In this document: piece by piece, positions 61,220 to 64,000 of the stretch | How positions within the stretch are numbered: position 1 is the first letter of the stretch | Layout: the number at the start of each line of letters is the position of its first letter | Assembly (NCBI GenBank): GCA_016401345.1 | Contig: JAEACG010000002.1 | Coordinates: forward strand, 620,001-684,000 | Direction: 5' to 3' | Origin: Fictibacillus nanhaiensis | Lineage (GTDB): Bacteria; Bacillota; Bacilli; Bacillales; Fictibacillaceae | DNA: 64,000 nt | Program-made: the position numbers and the translations under genes | The notes under the pieces: model-generated | Database searches by the model: none | Told to the model about the DNA's origin: nothing | What the model saw: only the letters and a program-made list of their open reading frames with translations

Positions 61220-61963
61220 ATGCAATATAGTGTGAAGCTTGATGGATTTGAAGGTCCGCTCGACTTACTGCTTCATTTGATTCAAACCTACGAAGTGGAT
61301 ATTTATGATATCCCGGTAGCCATCATAACTGAGCAATACCTTCAATATATACATACGATGAAAGAACTAAAACTGGACGTAGCAAGTGAATTTTTAGTTA
61401 TGGCAGCTACTCTTCTTGCCATTAAAAGTAAGATGCTGCTACCGAAGCATGAAGAAGAGCTTTTTGAGAATCAGATGGAACTCGAGATGGAAGAAGACCC
61501 AAGAGATGAATTAGTAAGAAGACTCGTTGAATATAGAAAGTACAAGCATGCTGCTGATGAACTTAAAGAAAGAGAATCAGCAAGAAGCTTAATATACACA
61601 CGGCAGCCTGTCGACCTCTCACAGTTTGAGAAAGAAGAATCGGCAAAACAGGTGACCAACGTAACGCTGTATGATATGTTGCAGGCGATGCAAAAAGTCT
61701 TTCAAGAAAAGGTCACGCGAGCACCGAAACAAACGACAATCGAACGGCAAGAGATTCCGATCGAAAAAAGAATGGAACAAATAAAATCCTCTCTTCTTTT
61801 AGTAGGAGGACGAAAAAAGTTCACAGACCTTTTTGATAAGAGTACTAGGGAACATGTTGTTGTTACATTTCTTGCAATATTAGAACTTATGAAAGTTAAA
61901 TCAATAAATTGCGAACAACAAGATCATTTTAGTGAAATTTATATAACGATGTTAGAGGAGTAA
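61220..61963 (+). CDS. scpA: Segregation and condensation protein A
   Basis: This 247-residue kleisin has the N-terminal helical domain (DGFEGPLDLLLHLIQTYEVD) that contacts the SMC neck and the C-terminal winged helix (VVTFLAILELMKVKSINCEQ) that contacts the cap side. It works with ScpB and Smc to condense and segregate origins. scpB follows after six bases. Confidence 0.95.
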   Translation: MQYSVKLDGFEGPLDLLLHLIQTYEVDIYDIPVAIITEQYLQYIHTMKELKLDVASEFLVMAATLLAIKSKMLLPKHEEELFENQMELEMEEDPRDELVRRLVEYRKYKHAADELKERESARSLIYTRQPVDLSQFEKEESAKQVTNVTLYDMLQAMQKVFQEKVTRAPKQTTIERQEIPIEKRMEQIKSSLLLVGGRKKFTDLFDKSTREHVVVTFLAILELMKVKSINCEQQDHFSEIYITMLEE

Positions 61964-61969
61964 TACGAT

Positions 61970-62560
61970 TTGGAACGAAATGAATATAAAGCGATTGTAG
62001 AGGGTTTGCTTTTTGTCAGTGGTGATGAAGGAATCGACAGAAAACAAATCGCTCAAGTGTTGGAGATCGACAGCAAAGAACTTGATCCCATCATCGAAGA
62101 GTTGAAACAAAGTTATGCTTCATCAGAAAGAGGGATGTCTATTGTTGAATATGCGGGATCCCTTCAATTTGTAACAAAACCGGAACATGCGGCCTTTTAT
62201 GAGCGTCTTGTTGAAACGCCTGGTCATGCGACACTCTCTCAAGCTGCTCTTGAAACACTAGCGATCATTGCCTATAAACAGCCGATTACTAGGTCAGAGA
62301 TTGAAGAAGTAAGAGGAGTAAAAACGGAGAAACCGTTACAGACACTATCTGCTAAAGGATTAGTAAAAGAAGTTGGAAGAGCAGAAGGAACGGGACGCGC
62401 AATATTATATGGTACAACAAAAGCATTCCTAGAACATTTTGGTTTGCAAAGTGTAAAAGAGCTGCCTCCTCTTCCTGAGAACATTCAGGAAGAGAATGTA
62501 GAACAAGAAGCAGACCTGTTCTTTTCAAAATTTCAGGAATCACTATCTACTGACGAATAA
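61970..62560 (+). CDS. scpB: Segregation and condensation protein B
   Basis: This 196-residue protein consists of two winged-helix domains (VEGLLFVSGDEGIDRKQIAQ and ALETLAIIAYKQPITRSEIE). It dimerises and binds the central part of ScpA. TTG 61970 has GAGGAG nine bases upstream. The last 25 residues are acidic, typical of the family. Confidence 0.95.
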   Translation: MERNEYKAIVEGLLFVSGDEGIDRKQIAQVLEIDSKELDPIIEELKQSYASSERGMSIVEYAGSLQFVTKPEHAAFYERLVETPGHATLSQAALETLAIIAYKQPITRSEIEEVRGVKTEKPLQTLSAKGLVKEVGRAEGTGRAILYGTTKAFLEHFGLQSVKELPPLPENIQEENVEQEADLFFSKFQESLSTDE

Positions 62561-62577
62561 CAAGGGGGAGTCATGCA

Positions 62578-62949
62578 TTGTTGATTCAACATATTGATGG
62601 TATGGAGTTAGAAAAAGAAAAGCCGAATACATCTGAGGATTTTTTTAACCGTTCAGAAGTAACCTATGAATGTAACGGAAAAATGCAAACTTTTCATCTT
62701 CTTTATGTACGATATTTTGAAGAGAAACTTCAAGAGGAATTAACACATCATGACTTTTGGAAAGATTACTTGAGCTTCTATAAGATAACAGAGATTGCAG
62801 CACTCACCGCATTGCTTAAGGACCCGGCATACCAAAAGCGCAAACGGAGCTATATCAACAACTATGAAGAATTTAAAAAACTCTTCATCCAACCAAACGA
62901 AGAGTTGCTAAGTTCACATCTCAATACTTTAAAACAAATAACAAAGTAA
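62578..62949 (+). CDS. Unassigned protein downstream of scpB (123 aa)
   Basis: The 123-residue protein starts at TTG 62578 (an adjacent TTG 62581 is possible) with AGGGGGAG seven bases upstream, and it is followed at once by a terminator. It is rich in aromatic and charged residues (FHLLYVRYFEEKLQEELTHH, FWKDYLSFYKITEIAALTAL), is probably helical and has no signal or membrane segment. B. subtilis has ypuI at this position, but that protein is longer and I do not see a clear match. It is probably co-transcribed with scpAB. Function unknown. Confidence 0.75.
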   Translation: MLIQHIDGMELEKEKPNTSEDFFNRSEVTYECNGKMQTFHLLYVRYFEEKLQEELTHHDFWKDYLSFYKITEIAALTALLKDPAYQKRKRSYINNYEEFKKLFIQPNEELLSSHLNTLKQITK

Positions 62950-62985
62950 ACAGCCTTATAATTCATTTTAGGCTGTTTTTTTGTT
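62948..62985 (+). terminator. Intrinsic terminator of the scpAB transcript
   Basis: AAACAGCCT (62948-62956) pairs with AGGCTGTTT (62970-62978), then TTTTGTTTTT. Confidence 0.9.
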
Positions 62986-63003
62986 TTTATTTTTTTCTTC
63001 CTA

Positions 63004-63095
63004 TGCAAGTTAAGTGAAGCTTAATGCTGCCACAAGAGGGGCGCAAAGTGGCATGGAAAGTAAGATCCTGAAGTGGAAATCAACTACTTCCAACA
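63004..63095. repeat. Decayed remnant of the 129-bp repeat family
   Basis: GGGGCGCAAAGTGGCATGGAAAG and the end CTGAAGTGGAAATCAACTAC (63070-63089) resemble the right side of copies 1 and 2. The left side is lost. The stretch to 63203 also holds a T-mismatched hairpin (63099-63133). Confidence 0.5.
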
Positions 63096-63203
63096 ACTTA
63101 AAAGTTTACTCGAAAAACAGAGTAATCTTTTAAGTCACCGTTTTAAAAGGCAATTTAAGGGTAAATTACTAAAAAGGATATGCAGCCGAAGGAGAGAGAT
63201 CAA

Positions 63204-64000
63204 TTGCCAAGAATAGCAGCAGTGGAAACTATAAATCCCCCTCATAAACTTTCTCAAGATCAAACAATGGATTTTGCAAGAAACCTATTTCAAGAAGCGT
63301 TCTCAGATATCGAACGATTGCTCAAAGTATTTCAGAATGGTGAGATCGAGTCACGCTATTTCGCGATGCCTATAGATTGGTTTAAGGAAAAAAGAAGTTT
63401 TCAAGAGAAAAATGATTTATACATAGACTTTGCAACAAATTTAGGAGCAGAATGTATCGAAAAGGTCTTGTCTGATCAAAGCCTAAACGTGTCCTATGAA
63501 GATATTGATGCCATCTTCTTCATCTCGAGTTCTGGGCTGTCAACTCCAAGTATTGAAGCTAGAATCATGAACATCCTCCCATTTTCATCACATACAAAGA
63601 GGATTCCAATCTGGGGATTAGGATGTGCTGGTGGTGCATCAGGTTTTTCTAGAGCTTACGATTATTGTAAAGCATATCCAAAATCAAACGTCCTCGTTCT
63701 AAGTGTAGAACTTTGTTCACTAACATTTCAGCACGAAGATCTTTCTAAGAGCAATTTAGTAGGAACATCCTTGTTTGCCGATGGAGTTGCTTGTGCGCTA
63801 ATCTGCGGTGATGAGTCCGATACTGGCAAAACATCAGAAATATCACCTTACATAAAAGATACGATGTCTACATTGAAGCCTCATTCTGAAGATGTGATGG
63901 GGTGGGAAGTAAAGGACACAGGTTTGTATGTTGTCTTTTCAAGAGATATTCCAAACGTTATCCGAACGTGGCTCAAACCGAACGTTGATGAGTTCTTAAA
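63204..64000 (+). CDS. bpsA: Type III polyketide synthase, N-terminal part (runs off window)
   Basis: The visible 265 residues show a chalcone synthase-like fold. The catalytic cysteine is Cys141 in WGLGCAGGASGFSRAY, preceded by FFISSSGLSTPSIEARIMN. The TTG start at 63204 has AAGGAG nine bases upstream. Bacterial homologues (BpsA/BcsA of B. subtilis) make long-chain triketide pyrones, usually with a methyltransferase gene next to them, which would lie beyond the window. The catalytic His and Asn are in the missing C-terminal part. The gene symbol is by homology. Confidence 0.9.
   Translation, partial: MPRIAAVETINPPHKLSQDQTMDFARNLFQEAFSDIERLLKVFQNGEIESRYFAMPIDWFKEKRSFQEKNDLYIDFATNLGAECIEKVLSDQSLNVSYEDIDAIFFISSSGLSTPSIEARIMNILPFSSHTKRIPIWGLGCAGGASGFSRAYDYCKAYPKSNVLVLSVELCSLTFQHEDLSKSNLVGTSLFADGVACALICGDESDTGKTSEISPYIKDTMSTLKPHSEDVMGWEVKDTGLYVVFSRDIPNVIRTWLKPNVDEFL

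Overview
The window is a stretch of chromosome from a low-GC, endospore-forming member of the Bacillaceae (Bacillus sensu lato). The evidence is a complete spoIIA operon, a complete spoVA operon, spoIIM, dacF, a candidate mciZ, fur, xerD, scpAB and strong AGGAGG-type ribosome sites throughout. Gene order follows the Bacillus subtilis bkd-yqi-yqj-yqk-spoIIA-spoVA-lysA-ypu segment closely. The gene set and the intergenic repeat family would fit Fictibacillus or a close relative, but species identity is an inference. Almost the whole window is core genome. No prophage, insertion sequence, CRISPR array, rRNA or tRNA was seen.

Layout. 1-5101: end of the branched-chain keto acid operon (buk, lpdV, bkdAA, bkdAB, bkdB), followed by bacilliredoxin brxB. 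5850-10560: a Nudix hydrolase, an arginine/lysine-type ABC importer (artPQR), YqjA, a secreted L,D-transpeptidase and a very short antisense-strand gene recognised as prli42. 10747-15958: a propionate/methylmalonyl-CoA operon containing a catalytic mutase subunit, a B12-binding domain fused to methylmalonyl-CoA epimerase, a carboxyltransferase and an M20 peptidase. 16154-26923: MarR regulator, DinB polymerase, PAP2 phosphatase, YqjM-type old yellow enzyme, GDPD, YqzG, proI behind a proline T-box, YqjP, YqjQ, and a LexA-box-controlled second Y-family polymerase with its YolD partner. 26992-35717: ZIP transporter, an amidase-SPOR-glucosaminidase, two degenerate HPr-like proteins flanking a TVP38/DedA protein, an RND exporter divergent from a PadR regulator, and YqkB. 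35738-40650: HMG-CoA lyase divergent from a thiolase-scoAB-thiolase operon for acetoacetate metabolism.

40700-64000: aldo/keto reductase, mciZ, nudF, an EndoQ-type nuclease, spoIIM, fur, yqzK, xerD, the nucleoside operon deoB-punA-pdp, dacF, spoIIAA-AB-sigF, spoVAA-AF, lysA behind a lysine riboswitch, ppiB, ypuF, scpA, scpB, an unassigned small gene, and the start of a type III polyketide synthase that runs off the window.

The sporulation genes come with candidate promoters for successive sigma factors: sigma-H before spoIIAA, sigma-F before dacF, sigma-E before spoIIM and sigma-G before spoVAA. Five intergenic copies or remnants of a 129-bp repeat with complementary ends occur. The two intact copies differ by compensating changes in their terminal stems. 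The less ordinary items are the B12-domain/epimerase fusion, the two HPr-like proteins without the PTS histidine, a probable AUU start codon in the YqjM homologue, the palindromic operator of the RND/PadR pair, and small genes (prli42, mciZ, a 59-residue basic protein) that length filters would miss.
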